DNA from: Phaeobacter bryozoorum | GTDB taxonomy: Bacteria; Pseudomonadota; Alphaproteobacteria; Rhodobacterales; Rhodobacteraceae | Direction: 5' to 3' (one strand) | NCBI RefSeq assembly: GCF_041893525.1 | Contig: NZ_CP169068.1 | Length of the DNA stretch: 64,000 nucleotides | Shown: in pieces, positions 1 through 8,888 of the stretch | How the letters are laid out: each line of letters starts with the position of its first letter | Position numbering within the stretch: position 1 is the stretch's first letter | The notes under the pieces: model-generated | Databases searched by the model: none | What the model was told of the DNA's origin: nothing | What the model saw: the letters and a program-made list of their open reading frames with translations, nothing else | Made by a program: the position numbers and the translations under genes

Positions 1-129
1 CCGTTCGCCCAGATCATCGCCATCGGAAGTGCAGACCCCGTTGGCGATATGGCTGAGACGGGTGCCGCGTGATTCGATCACCCCCCAACCGAGGTTTCGC
101 AACCCCGGATCAATGCCCAATATTCGCAT
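1..129 (-). CDS. ruvC: Crossover junction endodeoxyribonuclease RuvC (N-terminal part)
   Basis: The minus strand reads 43 codons from an ATG at 129 to the window edge. The peptide begins MRILGIDPGLRNLGWGVIE, the conserved first strand of RuvC with the metal-binding Asp at residue 7 (GIDPG). RuvC is the Holliday-junction resolvase that works with RuvAB in recombinational repair. The rest of the gene, including the other acidic active-site residues, lies outside the window. The start codon is fixed by the family N-terminus. Confidence 0.9.
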   Translation of the reverse strand, partial: MRILGIDPGLRNLGWGVIESRGTRLSHIANGVCTSDGDDLGER

Positions 130-490
130 GTCTGCCCTATCCCTGCCCGGTGTGGAGGTCTGATTTTGCTCAGGATTAGCACAAAAGGCGAACATGTCCA
201 ATTGCTTTACAGGCCTGTGCGATGTGCCCTGCGGGGATGCCGCGCGGCACCTGTGGCGCAAAAACACGTGAATCCTGTTCCGAAAACGACCCTCTCCGGC
301 GGGGAAACCGACATTCCTTTCCAAGAGGTAAAAACTCGGCCTTTTCCCTTGTTTTTATGGATCATAAGCCATGCAAAAAGCGCATATGACACATGCAATT
401 TCAGCGATTGTCAGCCGTCATGCAGATGACTAAGTGCCGTCCATCGCCACAGGGCGAAGAGTTCAATTCAACCTCCGAAAGGACGAGGAC
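130..490. other. Intergenic region between ruvC and the DUF1127 gene
   Basis: About 360 bases without a convincing gene. Short open frames on both strands (for example 166-429) lack a ribosome binding site and any recognisable family. The right half is relatively AT-rich (about 340-400) and probably carries the promoter and leader of the DUF1127 gene; the left end should hold the ruvC promoter. No clear -35/-10 pair could be assigned. Confidence 0.5.
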
Positions 491-709
491 ATGGCTGCAT
501 TTGACACCACCCGCACCACCTATGGCACCAGCAGCCTGTTTGGCCGCTTCAGCGCCATGATCACCGGCCTTCTGGGCGCAGCTATCGACTGGAACGACGC
601 GCGCGCCACCCGCCAGACCCTGGGTCAGCTGAGCGACCGCGAACTGGCCGATATCGGCCTGTCCCGCGCGGATATCGATCGCGTTGCCGAGGGCAAGCCG
701 GTCTTCTGA
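491..709 (+). CDS. DUF1127 small protein (72 aa)
   Basis: The start is the ATG at 491 behind a strong purine-rich site (AGGACGAGGAC ends just before it); a longer in-frame start at 434 is not supported. The C-terminal half carries the DUF1127 (YjiS-like) signature: a WNDARATRQTLGQL stretch followed by LSDRELADIGLSRADI. These small Arg-rich proteins are common in alphaproteobacteria, and some have been linked to stress, phosphate or RNA-related regulation. The exact role here is unknown. The gene is monocistronic, with its own promoter region and a terminator at 759. Confidence 0.85.
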   Translation: MAAFDTTRTTYGTSSLFGRFSAMITGLLGAAIDWNDARATRQTLGQLSDRELADIGLSRADIDRVAEGKPVF

Positions 710-758
710 GGTTGGCACCTCGGTCTGGATCATCCAGAGCCTATCATCCGAGAGACAT

Positions 759-794
759 GAAAAACGCCGCCTCCTGATGGAGTGCGGCGTTTTC
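759..794 (+). terminator. Rho-independent terminator after the DUF1127 gene
   Basis: A perfect 10-bp inverted repeat, AAAACGCCGC (761-770) and GCGGCGTTTT (784-793), encloses a 13-base loop. The A-rich left arm and T-rich right arm let it work in both directions, serving the DUF1127 gene and the minus-strand gene ending at 916. Confidence 0.8.
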
Positions 795-915
795 TGGTTG
801 CTTTGGTCTGCACGTCGATGCCGAGGCGTAACCCTGCTGCGTCGGACATGACCGCGCGGCCGGATTGTGTCGGATGCCCCCCAGCGCCCGACACATGGCC
901 CGCCAGCCTGTCCCT

Positions 916-1260
916 CTACCGCAGCACAGGTCCGATCTTCTCGGCCAGGAACTGTGACACTGGATCCCGCTGCATGACAAATGCACCGGCTTTTTCCAGC
1001 CCCGTTCCCGCCCGCAGCTGGTCGACACGATAGTCGTAGCTGCCAAATCCCAGCGCTGCCATCAAGAAGCCCTTGAACAGCAGAAACGCCGCGACAAACA
1101 GGATCAATGATCGGCCGGAGATCCGCGACTGCACCCGTCGCGGCGCCACCACGATCAACCCATCCGCGCGCACTTTGGCAGTATAGCCGCGCGCCATGGC
1201 CCCGTGTTTGCGTTCCAGCCGGTCAAGCCGAGCATAGAAATTGTTACTGTGTTCACCCAT
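916..1260 (-). CDS. Conserved hypothetical single-pass membrane protein (114 aa)
   Basis: The start is placed at ATG 1260 (MGEHSNNFYARLDRL), with AGGG upstream; the longer frame to 1293 is less likely. The N-terminal ~30 residues are charged and probably helical (ARLDRLERKHGAMARGY). They are followed by a basic stretch with APRR and one hydrophobic segment (about residues 53-72, SLILFVAAFLLFKGFLMAAL), then a polar tail. This suggests an N-in inner-membrane protein. No enzymatic motif is visible. It is separated from prmA by about 105 bases and could be transcribed alone. Confidence 0.7.
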   Translation of the reverse strand: MGEHSNNFYARLDRLERKHGAMARGYTAKVRADGLIVVAPRRVQSRISGRSLILFVAAFLLFKGFLMAALGFGSYDYRVDQLRAGTGLEKAGAFVMQRDPVSQFLAEKIGPVLR

Positions 1261-1365
1261 AACCAAAACCCTGCAATGGCTCCCACCATCCACATATTAA
1301 TGTTTAGGTAGGGAATGGGACCATTTTGGGGCGGGTCATTAAAATGCTCAACAAACTTGAACAAT

Positions 1366-2238
1366 TCAGCCCTTTTTCTGCAAAAGCAGCGTCGTCCAGT
1401 CACCAATCTCGGTGCGTTCCACAAGATTGATGCCGTTCTGTGCATAAACGCCCTGCACCTCATCGGCCTGTTCGTTCAGCAAACCGGAGAGAATCGCATA
1501 GCCACCGTCGCGCAGATGGCCGGCCACATCTGGGGCCAATGCAACCAGAGGGCCTTTCAGGATATTGGCGAAGATGAGATCGTAAGGGGCCGCCTCGGCC
1601 AGTGCCGGGGCGTCGAAACCGGCGGCTTCAAGACATTGCACACGGCCTTCCATGTCATTGGCCTTCAGATTGGCCTCAGCAACGTCCACGGCGACCTGAT
1701 CAATGTCGCTGGCCAGGATCTGCCCATCCCAGACGCGCGCCGCAGCCATCGCCAGCACCGCCGTGCCACAGCCGATATCGGCCACTTTCCCGGCGACGAA
1801 ACCGTCGTCGATCAGCTTGTCCAGCGCCTTCAGGCAGCCCAGGGTGGTGCCGTGATGGCCAGTGCCGAAGGCCATCGCCGCCTCAATCAGAAGCGGAATG
1901 CGATCAGCGGGCAGCTTGTCGGCATCATGGCTGCCGTAGACGAAGAAACGGCCCGCTTCCACCGGCGCCAGTTCGCGCCGCACATGGGCGACCCAATCGG
2001 TCTCGGGCAGTTCAGAGATCACAAAAGGCTGGGCATCGAACATGGTCGCCAGCAGCGCCAGACCGGCCTCATCCGGGGTCTCGGTGAAATAGCCGCCGAC
2101 CTCCCACAGGCCGGAGCCGTCCTCGACCTCGAACACGCCCAGACCGGTGGGTTCCGGGATCAGGCGCTCCATCGCCTCGCCAAGCGCTTCGGCGGGGGCT
2201 TTTCCAGTCAGGGTGGTGAGGGCGGTAAAGGTGGGCAT
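1366..2238 (-). CDS. prmA: Ribosomal protein L11 methyltransferase
   Basis: A 290-residue class I SAM-dependent methyltransferase that trimethylates ribosomal protein L11. The SAM-binding loop reads DIGCGTAVLA, preceded by the PrmA-specific AFGTGHHGTT motif and followed by FANILKGPL (motif IV region). The N-terminal ~100 residues form the substrate-recognition domain typical of PrmA. The start ATG at 2238 has a GGAG element 6-7 bases upstream. Length and motif order match the family. It lies 107 bases downstream of an MFS gene on the same strand, so co-transcription is possible. Confidence 0.95.
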   Translation of the reverse strand: MPTFTALTTLTGKAPAEALGEAMERLIPEPTGLGVFEVEDGSGLWEVGGYFTETPDEAGLALLATMFDAQPFVISELPETDWVAHVRRELAPVEAGRFFVYGSHDADKLPADRIPLLIEAAMAFGTGHHGTTLGCLKALDKLIDDGFVAGKVADIGCGTAVLAMAAARVWDGQILASDIDQVAVDVAEANLKANDMEGRVQCLEAAGFDAPALAEAAPYDLIFANILKGPLVALAPDVAGHLRDGGYAILSGLLNEQADEVQGVYAQNGINLVERTEIGDWTTLLLQKKG

Positions 2239-2346
2239 GGCGGTCTCCGGGCAATGGTTGCACAGCGCCTAGGCCCGTCGGCGGCGCAGGTCAAGAGCCG
2301 TGACCCTGCCCGCCCCGCTTTGGGACCGGGGCGCGGGCCGCGCGTA

Positions 2347-3582
2347 TCATTCTGCCGGGGCGGTGCCCTGCCACTTGGCAAAGATCGTCTCATTGCCGGG
2401 TTCGGGATGGCGCGGGATCAGCAGCGACAGCATCAGCGAGATCATCGCCATCCCAGCCGCCAGCGCAAAGACCGCAGCAGGAGACACCACCCAGAGCAAC
2501 CCCAGCGTCACCGGCAGCACCACCGCGGCGATATGGTTGATGGTAAAGGCCACCGCAGCGGTTGGCGCAATATCTGACGGGTCGGCGATCTTCTGGAAAT
2601 AGGTCTTCAACGCCAGCGCCAGCCCAAACAGGATATGGTCTACAACGTAAAGCACCCCCGCCAGAACCACGCCCCAGCTGAACCAGTAGAGCCCGCCATA
2701 GGCGGCAAAGACCAACGCCAGCCCGGTGTATTCAAAAATCAGCGTGCGGCGCTCGCCGAAGCGGGCGACAGCGCGCCCCAGCAGCGGTGCCGCAATCATA
2801 TTGACCACCAGGTTGATCAGATAGAGGCTGGTCAGCTCATGCACGGCAAAGCCGAATTTCTCCACCATCATGAAGCCGGCAAAAACCACAAAGATCTGCC
2901 GCCGCGCCCCGGCCATGAACTGCAACGCATAGTAGAGCCAGTAGCGGCGGCGCAGGATCAGGCGTTTGGTCTGCGGATGCGGCGCGTCGAACTGCGGATA
3001 GGCCAGCAGGCAGAACAGCGCCATCGCGGTGGTGGTGCCCCCCGCCAGCAGGAAGACGATATTATAGGTCAGGCCCAGCGGCTCCCACAGCAGGGCAATC
3101 AGGCTGTAGACCACCAGCGTTGCCGCGGATCCCGCCGCCACCAGCCAGCCCAGAATTTGTGGCGCCCGCAGCTTGGGCAGCCATTGCAACTGCAGCGACT
3201 GATTTACCGTCTCATAGTAATGAAACCCGATCGAGCTGAGCAGCGTGATGGTCAGCAGCCCGCCAAGGCTGGGAAACCACGCCGTGACGGCGGTCGCCAG
3301 CCCCAGCATCATCAACGAGACCAGCCCCAGCACCTGTTCGCGCACAAACAGGATCACTGCGATCACCCCGATGGCGAGAAACCCCGGAATCTCGCGCACC
3401 GTATGCAGCAGGCCGATGTCAGCCCCGTCGAAATTCGCGGCCTCGATCACAAAGTTGTTGAGCAGCGCGCTCCAGGTGTTGAAGGCAATCGGCATGGTCA
3501 GCGCCATCACAAACAGCAAGGTCGTGGGGCGGCGCCAGAGCGGCAGGGACGCCGCAGCTTCGGTGGGGACAGGTTTGAACAT
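2347..3582 (-). CDS. MFS transporter (about 12 TM segments)
   Basis: The protein is 411 aa from ATG 3582 (MFKPVPTEAAASLPLWRRP); a further in-frame ATG at 3639 has no ribosome binding site. It has about twelve hydrophobic segments in two halves separated by a basic cytoplasmic loop (KRLILRRRYWLYY near the middle), which is the Major Facilitator Superfamily layout. The substrate cannot be predicted. It reads away from the divergent YeeE-type gene starting at 3713, so their promoters share the ~130-base gap. Confidence 0.85.
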   Translation of the reverse strand: MFKPVPTEAAASLPLWRRPTTLLFVMALTMPIAFNTWSALLNNFVIEAANFDGADIGLLHTVREIPGFLAIGVIAVILFVREQVLGLVSLMMLGLATAVTAWFPSLGGLLTITLLSSIGFHYYETVNQSLQLQWLPKLRAPQILGWLVAAGSAATLVVYSLIALLWEPLGLTYNIVFLLAGGTTTAMALFCLLAYPQFDAPHPQTKRLILRRRYWLYYALQFMAGARRQIFVVFAGFMMVEKFGFAVHELTSLYLINLVVNMIAAPLLGRAVARFGERRTLIFEYTGLALVFAAYGGLYWFSWGVVLAGVLYVVDHILFGLALALKTYFQKIADPSDIAPTAAVAFTINHIAAVVLPVTLGLLWVVSPAAVFALAAGMAMISLMLSLLIPRHPEPGNETIFAKWQGTAPAE

Positions 3583-3712
3583 GCCCACGGCTCTACGCCG
3601 ATCGGCCGCCGCTGGCGAGAAAAAAAGCCGCCCGCACATCTGATCTGCATCAATGCACGAGTGTATCGGAAATCATATTCACAAAGCGGAATTTCATGAA
3701 AGGTGGCTGCGG

Positions 3713-4777
3713 GTGGACGGATTTATCGGATTTGTCGAATGGGTTGGCGAACCCGGCGCGGCGGCCCTGCTCGGGGCTTTGACCGGTGGCATCTTTGGCG
3801 TGGCGGCGCAGCGCTCACGGTTCTGCCTGCGGGCCGCCACCGTGGAATTTGCCCGGGGCCGGATGGGAGACCGGGTAGCGGTCTGGCTGCTGACGTTTTC
3901 GACCGCGCTGGTCTGGGTGCAGGCCGGTCGGCTGCTGGGCTGGATCGATACCGATGAGGCGCGGATGATGGCGGTGCCGGGCAGCTGGTCCGGCGCCATC
4001 ATCGGCGGGCTGACCTTTGGCATCGGCATGGTGCTGGCGCGGGGCTGTTCGGGTCGGCTGCTGGTGCTGGCCGCGAGCGGAAACCTGCGCTCGGTGGTGT
4101 CGGGGCTGATCTTTGCCGTGACCGCCCAGATGAGCCTTTCCGGGCATCTGGCGCCCCTGAGGGATTATCTGGCCGGGCTGTGGATCACCTCTGGCGGGCG
4201 CAATCTGGATCTGCTGACCGCAGCCGGTCTGCCGGAGTGGTCCGGGCTGGTCATTGGCCTGCTAACGGCACTCCTTGCGTTGGGTTTATCCGCACAGAAC
4301 CACATCGGCGCGGGTCGGCTGATCTTTGCCTCAGGGGTCGGCTTTGCGGTGGCGCTTGGCTGGGCGCTGACCTCGGCGCTGGCACAGGTGGCCTTTGATC
4401 CGGTGCAGATCGAAAGCGCGACCTTCACCGGCCCCTCGGCACGGATGCTGATGTTTTTCCTCGATCGCGCCTCGGTTCTGGAGTTCGATATCGGGCTGGT
4501 TGCAGGGGTCTTTGGCGGCGCGATGCTGGCGGCTGCCGTTGGTGGAGAGATGCGCCTGCAGGCGTTTGACGACGCTGCCACGATGCGCCGGGCGATGATT
4601 GGCGCGGCCCTGATGGGCTTTGGCGGCATGTTGGCGGGTGGCTGCGCCATCGGTGCGGGTGTCACCGGCGGATCGATCTTTGCGGGCACCGCCTGGCTTG
4701 CGCTGTTTTCCATGTGGGTCGGGGCGGTGCTGACCGATGTGCTGACCGATCAGCGGCGGATGTCGGCGCTGGCCTGA
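3713..4777 (+). CDS. YeeE/YedE (TsuA-like) sulfur-compound transporter
   Basis: A polytopic inner-membrane protein (354 aa from GTG 3713, preceded by GAAAGGTGG; the frame is open back to 3653). It carries the three Cys-containing loops of the YeeE/YedE family: SRFCLRAA near the N-terminus, ARGCSGRLL, and GGCAIGAGVTGGS near the C-terminus. In characterised YeeE the equivalent cysteines relay thiosulfate through the membrane. It is full length, with internal duplication of the half-domain. No TusA/YeeD partner lies beside it, so the substrate (thiosulfate or another sulfur species) is inferred only. Confidence 0.85.
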   Translation: MDGFIGFVEWVGEPGAAALLGALTGGIFGVAAQRSRFCLRAATVEFARGRMGDRVAVWLLTFSTALVWVQAGRLLGWIDTDEARMMAVPGSWSGAIIGGLTFGIGMVLARGCSGRLLVLAASGNLRSVVSGLIFAVTAQMSLSGHLAPLRDYLAGLWITSGGRNLDLLTAAGLPEWSGLVIGLLTALLALGLSAQNHIGAGRLIFASGVGFAVALGWALTSALAQVAFDPVQIESATFTGPSARMLMFFLDRASVLEFDIGLVAGVFGGAMLAAAVGGEMRLQAFDDAATMRRAMIGAALMGFGGMLAGGCAIGAGVTGGSIFAGTAWLALFSMWVGAVLTDVLTDQRRMSALA

Positions 4778-4783
4778 CCACAT

Positions 4784-4894
4784 GCGAGGCGCTGCCTCGC
4801 GCTCCGGGATATTTGACGCCAGAAGATGACAAGCCGCAGATATCTTCTGGCCGGAAATATCCCGGGGGAGGCCGCAGGCCGGGGGCAGCGCCCC
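4784..4894. repeat. Composite palindromic repeat between convergent genes
   Basis: Four nested or adjacent hairpins fill the gap between the YeeE-type gene and priA. They are GCGAGGC/GCCTCGC (4784-4800); a long interrupted palindrome with outer arms CCGGGATATTT and AAATATCCCGG (about 4803-4864) and inner arms GCCAGAAGAT/ATCTTCTGGC (4818-4827, 4842-4851); GGCC/GGCC (4870-4880); and GGGGGC/GCCCCC (4880-4894). It looks like a dispersed extragenic palindromic element that also works as a two-way terminator. Only one full copy lies in this window. Confidence 0.75.
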
Positions 4895-4905
4895 CATGGG
4901 TTTCC

Positions 4906-7101
4906 TCAGAAGAAATTCTGCGGGTCGATATCGACGGAGAGACGCAGATCCGCCTTGAGACGTATCGGACCAATCCAGCGGGCGATTGCATCCTGTAGCG
5001 GCGTCCCCTTGTCGGCCTTCACAAGCAGGCGCACCCGGTGGCGGCCGCGGATCCGCGCTATGGGCGCCGGTGCCGGACCAAAAACCTGCGCGCCGATCTG
5101 GCGCAGTGGCATGTCATTGCGCGCCAGCGTCAGGCCAAGATCCATCACCGCAGGCAGATCCGGCCCCGACAGGATGATGCCCGCCATCCGCCCATAAGGC
5201 GGTACGCCTGCGGCGTGACGTTCGGCGGCTTCGGCCTTCCAGAAGGCTTCCTCATCGCCGGAGAGGATCGCGCGGATGACCGGGTGTTCGGGCTGGAAGG
5301 TCTGCATCAGCGCCTCGCCCGGCCTGTCGGCGCGCCCGGCCCGCCCTGCGACCTGCCGCATCAGCTGGAACGTTCGCTCCGCCGCGCGCAGATCCGACCC
5401 TTGCAGGCCAAGATCCGCGTCAATCACGCCAACCAGTGTGAGCAGCGGGAAGTTATGCCCCTTGGCCACCAGTTGGGTGCCGAGGATGATATCGGCCTCC
5501 CCTGCGGCGATCTCCTCGATCCGTTGCTTCAGGGCGCGGGCGGAGGCAAAGAGATCGGAGGACAGGACCGCGATCCGGGCCTCTGGGAACAGCGCGGCGG
5601 TTTCTTCGCCCAGCCGTTCGATACCGGGGCCGACGGGGGCCATTTTGCCCTCGACCTGACAGGTCGGGCAGGCGTCCGGTACGGGTTTGGTCTCGCCGCA
5701 TTGGTGGCACATCAGCCGCTTCATGAAACGGTGTTCGACCATGCGGGAATTGCAGTGGTCGCAGGTCACATGGCCGCCGCAGGCGCGGCAGATGGTGACC
5801 GGTGCAAAGCCACGGCGGTTGAGGAACAGGAGCGATTGTTCGCCGCGTTCCATGCGGGCTGTCATTGCCTGTTTCAGTGTTGGTGAGATCCAGGTCGAGG
5901 CGGGCAGTTTTTCCGCCCTCATGTCGATCGCGCGCATCTCTGGCAGCACCGAGGCGCCAAAACGAGAGGTGAGATCCAGACGGCTGTATTTGCCTGCCTC
6001 GGCATTGGCCCAGGTCTCCAGCGAGGGCGTGGCCGACGCGAGCACCACCTGCGCCGAACACATGGCCGCGCGCAGCACCGCCATGTCGCGGGCATTATAA
6101 CAGACCCCTTCGTCCTGTTTGTAAGAGGTGTCATGTTCCTCATCCACAATGATGAGGCCGAGGTTCTGATAGGGCAGAAACAGCGCCGAGCGCGCGCCGA
6201 TCACCAGCTGCGCCTTGCCCTGCCCGACCATGCGCCAGACCCGGCGACGTTCGGTCATCGTCGCGCCCGAGTGCCATTCGGCGGGCGTCGCACCAAAGCG
6301 CTGCTCGACCCGTTTCAGGAATTCTGCCGTCAGGGCGATTTCCGGCAAGAGCACCAGCGCCTGGCGCCCTGCGCGCAAGGTTGCGGCGACCGCCTCCAGA
6401 TAAACCTCGGTCTTGCCGGAGCCGGTGACGCCCTTCAGCAGTGTGGTGCCGTAGCGGCCACTGGCGACCCCCTCGCCAAGTGTGGCGGCGGCGGCGGCCT
6501 GATCGTCGGTCAGGGTCTTGCCGGGCAGGTCCGGGTCGAGGCGCGGATAGGGCAGATCACGCGGCGCGTCCTCTTCGCGCAGGGCGCCCTGTTTCACCAG
6601 CCCCTTGACCACCGAGGTTGTGACCCCGGCAAGATCCGCGAGTTCCTTCGCCGTGAAGGCCAGGCCGCCGTATTCCGCCACCGCAGAGAGCACCCGTTCG
6701 CGGGCATCGGTCATGCGGTCGGGCATCTGGCCGGTGGGGCGCAGCACCTTGCGCATGGAAACGGGATCCGAGAGGCCCGGTGCGCGGGTCGCAAGCCGCA
6801 GCATCGCGGGCAGCGGGGTCAGCGTGTAATCGGCGGATTTGGCGAGGAACTGGCGCATTTCATCGCGCATCGGGGCCACATCCAGCACCCTATTTACCGG
6901 GCGCAGCTTGGCCGAATCGAAATCGCCCGCCCCCGGCCCCCAGATCACCCCGAGCACACGGCGCGGGCCGAGCGGCACCTCGACATAGGCGCCGAGATGG
7001 CAGCCGCCCTCGGGCGCGCGATAGTCAAGGACGCGGTCCAGCGGCTGTGTCGTCAGGACGCCAACCCGGTCGCCTTGGTGAAAAAATGCCTGCTCCTGCA
7101 C
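4906..7101 (-). CDS. priA: Primosomal protein N' (replication restart helicase PriA)
   Basis: 731 aa from GTG 7101, which has AAGAGGC about 8 bases upstream. The open frame extends to 7974, but that part is only antisense to the aldolase gene. Domain order: N-terminal 3'-end-binding domain (DYRAPEG region), winged-helix, then a superfamily 2 helicase with Walker A GVTGSGKTE, DEEH box, and helicase C-terminal motifs QVAGRAGRA. Two zinc-binding Cys clusters are visible (CRACGGHVTCDHC and CHQCGETKPVPDACPTC). PriA reloads the replisome at collapsed forks. It is convergent with the YeeE-type gene across the palindromic repeat. Confidence 0.95.
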   Translation of the reverse strand: MQEQAFFHQGDRVGVLTTQPLDRVLDYRAPEGGCHLGAYVEVPLGPRRVLGVIWGPGAGDFDSAKLRPVNRVLDVAPMRDEMRQFLAKSADYTLTPLPAMLRLATRAPGLSDPVSMRKVLRPTGQMPDRMTDARERVLSAVAEYGGLAFTAKELADLAGVTTSVVKGLVKQGALREEDAPRDLPYPRLDPDLPGKTLTDDQAAAAATLGEGVASGRYGTTLLKGVTGSGKTEVYLEAVAATLRAGRQALVLLPEIALTAEFLKRVEQRFGATPAEWHSGATMTERRRVWRMVGQGKAQLVIGARSALFLPYQNLGLIIVDEEHDTSYKQDEGVCYNARDMAVLRAAMCSAQVVLASATPSLETWANAEAGKYSRLDLTSRFGASVLPEMRAIDMRAEKLPASTWISPTLKQAMTARMERGEQSLLFLNRRGFAPVTICRACGGHVTCDHCNSRMVEHRFMKRLMCHQCGETKPVPDACPTCQVEGKMAPVGPGIERLGEETAALFPEARIAVLSSDLFASARALKQRIEEIAAGEADIILGTQLVAKGHNFPLLTLVGVIDADLGLQGSDLRAAERTFQLMRQVAGRAGRADRPGEALMQTFQPEHPVIRAILSGDEEAFWKAEAAERHAAGVPPYGRMAGIILSGPDLPAVMDLGLTLARNDMPLRQIGAQVFGPAPAPIARIRGRHRVRLLVKADKGTPLQDAIARWIGPIRLKADLRLSVDIDPQNFF

Positions 7102-7293
7102 GCGTTTCTGCCTCTTCTGCCCATCCGCCGGGGCCGGGTGTTTCCCCGCCCTGCTGGTTCTGCCCCGGCCTTGGTGCCTGAGCCCGGGCCTGCTGCTCAG
7201 CTCGATCCGGGCGTTACGGGGGGTTTTTAAAGCCCGCCCCATCAGGTAAAGGCTAGCGCAATCAAGGCCAACCCATCCAGAGGACCCTAGCCG

Positions 7294-7947
7294 ATGAAAT
7301 TCTTCGTAGACACCGCTGAAATCGACGCCATTGCCGAGCTGAATGATCTGGGCATGGTGGATGGTGTGACCACCAACCCCTCGCTGATCAAGAAATCCGG
7401 TCGTGACATCATCGAAGTGACCAAGGAAATCTGTGATCTGGTCGATGGTCCGGTCTCTGCCGAGGTGACCGCAACAGATGCCGAGACCATGATCGCCGAA
7501 GGCCGCAAGCTGGTTGAGATCGCCGAAAACATCGCTGTGAAAGTGCCGCTGACCTGGGACGGTCTGAAGGCCTGCAAAACCCTGACCGACGATGGCCATA
7601 TGGTGAATGTGACCCTGTGCTTCTCGGCCAATCAGGCGCTGCTGGCGGCCAAGGCTGGCGCGACCTTCATCTCGCCCTTCATCGGCCGTCTGGACGATAT
7701 CAACCTCGATGGCATGGATCTGATCGCGGATATCCGCACCATCTATGACAACTACGGCTTTGAGACCGAGATCCTCGCGGCCTCCATCCGCAGCGCCAAC
7801 CACGTGCTGGAAAGCGCGCGCATCGGCGCCGATGTGATCACCGCACCGCCCGCCGTGATCAAGGGCATGATCAACCATCCGCTGACCGACAAGGGCCTGG
7901 ATGCCTTCCTCGCCGATATCAAGGCTGCGAACATCAAGATCCTGTAA
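7294..7947 (+). CDS. fsa: Transaldolase-like protein / fructose-6-phosphate aldolase
   Basis: 217 aa, the length of the short (type 3B/FSA-like) transaldolase family rather than the ~320-aa classical enzyme. It is a TIM barrel with GVTTNPSLI at the start of the barrel, the Schiff-base lysine in IAVKVPLT, NVTLCFSANQ, and SIRSANHV near the phosphate site. It acts on C3 transfer between sugar phosphates (transaldolase) or on aldol cleavage of fructose 6-phosphate. Sequence alone does not decide between them. The gene stands alone with its own terminator at about 7992. Confidence 0.93.
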   Translation: MKFFVDTAEIDAIAELNDLGMVDGVTTNPSLIKKSGRDIIEVTKEICDLVDGPVSAEVTATDAETMIAEGRKLVEIAENIAVKVPLTWDGLKACKTLTDDGHMVNVTLCFSANQALLAAKAGATFISPFIGRLDDINLDGMDLIADIRTIYDNYGFETEILAASIRSANHVLESARIGADVITAPPAVIKGMINHPLTDKGLDAFLADIKAANIKIL

Positions 7948-7991
7948 GGCCGGGGACCGTCGATAGACGGCCACGACACGTTAGAGACAGC

Positions 7992-8024
7992 AAGGGGCGG
8001 CCTGACGGGCGGCCCCTTTTTCTT
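7992..8024 (+). terminator. Rho-independent terminator after the transaldolase gene
   Basis: AAGGGGC (7992-7998) pairs with GCCCCTT (8012-8018), with extra GGCC-type pairing in the loop, followed by a T-rich stretch (TTTTTCTTT to about 8024). This is a classical intrinsic terminator. Confidence 0.85.
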
Positions 8025-8180
8025 TGTGCCGCTGGCCTGTGCGGGCGATCGCAGGGCGACCGGTATCTGAGGCGTTCCATCGGCAGGGTTTTGCAGAGGG
8101 TGTCCAAAATTTTGCCACCCCTGCGTGAAACCCGTGTTATAACACCGGCAAAACCCATCAGAGGTCAAAAAGAGCAGAGC

Positions 8181-8888
8181 ATGAGCACGACGGCAGAACT
8201 GGAAGACACCCTGCGCCAGGCGATCCTGGCCAAACCCGACGCCCTGTTGGAGGACCAAAGCGTGATGAGCGCGCTGGTCAGCGCCAATGAGCGCGCGATG
8301 GGGTCCAATATCGTGGACCTGCGCGGCATTGCGATGGAGCGGATGGAGGCCCGGCTGGACCGGCTGGAGGACACCCATCGGTCGGTGATTGCGGCGGCTT
8401 ATGAGAACCTTGCCGGGACCAATCAGATCCACCGTGCCGTCCTGCGCCTGCTGGATCCGACGGATTTTGAAAGCTACCTCGGCAATCTTGGCGGTGAGCT
8501 GGCGGAAATCCTGCGAGTGGATTCGATCACGCTGGTGCTGGAATTGCCGCAGCCGGAACAGGATGCCGCCGTGCAGCGCATGGATCAGGTGCTGAAAGTG
8601 GTCGAGCCGGGGTTTGTCGAACAGTATATCAACCCGCAGCGGAGCGGGCCGGACCGTCAGGTCACGCTGCGCCAGATGCAATCCGGCAATCCCCGCACCC
8701 ATGGGGCAAAGGCCGAGTTCATCCGCTCGGAGGCCTGTCTGAAACTGGAACTGGGCGCAGGCCGCCTGCCCGGCCTGCTGGTGCTGGGAGCCGAGGATCC
8801 GCACCAGTTCACCCCGCAGCATGGTACTGACCTGCTGGCGTTTTTTGCCGGCGTTTTTGAGCGCTCGATGCGCCACTGGCTGTCGTGA
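8181..8888 (+). CDS. DUF484 family protein
   Basis: 235 aa from ATG 8181 (a purine-rich AAAAAGAGCAGAG precedes it). It has an N-terminal helical segment (about residues 1-80, rich in charged heptads: MERMEARLDRLEDTHRSV) and a GAF-like C-terminal domain (LPGLLVLGAEDPHQFTPQHGTDLLAFF). This is DUF484, which in many proteobacteria sits directly upstream of xerC. The biochemical role is unknown. Its stop overlaps the xerC start (GTGA), showing translational coupling. Confidence 0.88.
   Translation: MSTTAELEDTLRQAILAKPDALLEDQSVMSALVSANERAMGSNIVDLRGIAMERMEARLDRLEDTHRSVIAAAYENLAGTNQIHRAVLRLLDPTDFESYLGNLGGELAEILRVDSITLVLELPQPEQDAAVQRMDQVLKVVEPGFVEQYINPQRSGPDRQVTLRQMQSGNPRTHGAKAEFIRSEACLKLELGAGRLPGLLVLGAEDPHQFTPQHGTDLLAFFAGVFERSMRHWLS

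Noticed and set aside
166..429. 87-codon open frame in the ruvC-DUF1127 gap
   Set aside because: No ribosome binding site, no recognisable motif, and atypical composition; better explained as leader or promoter DNA.
7102..7974. N-terminal extension of the priA frame
   Set aside because: The extra ~290 codons are antisense to the transaldolase gene and not PriA-like. A GTG at 7101 with a good ribosome binding site gives the normal PriA length.
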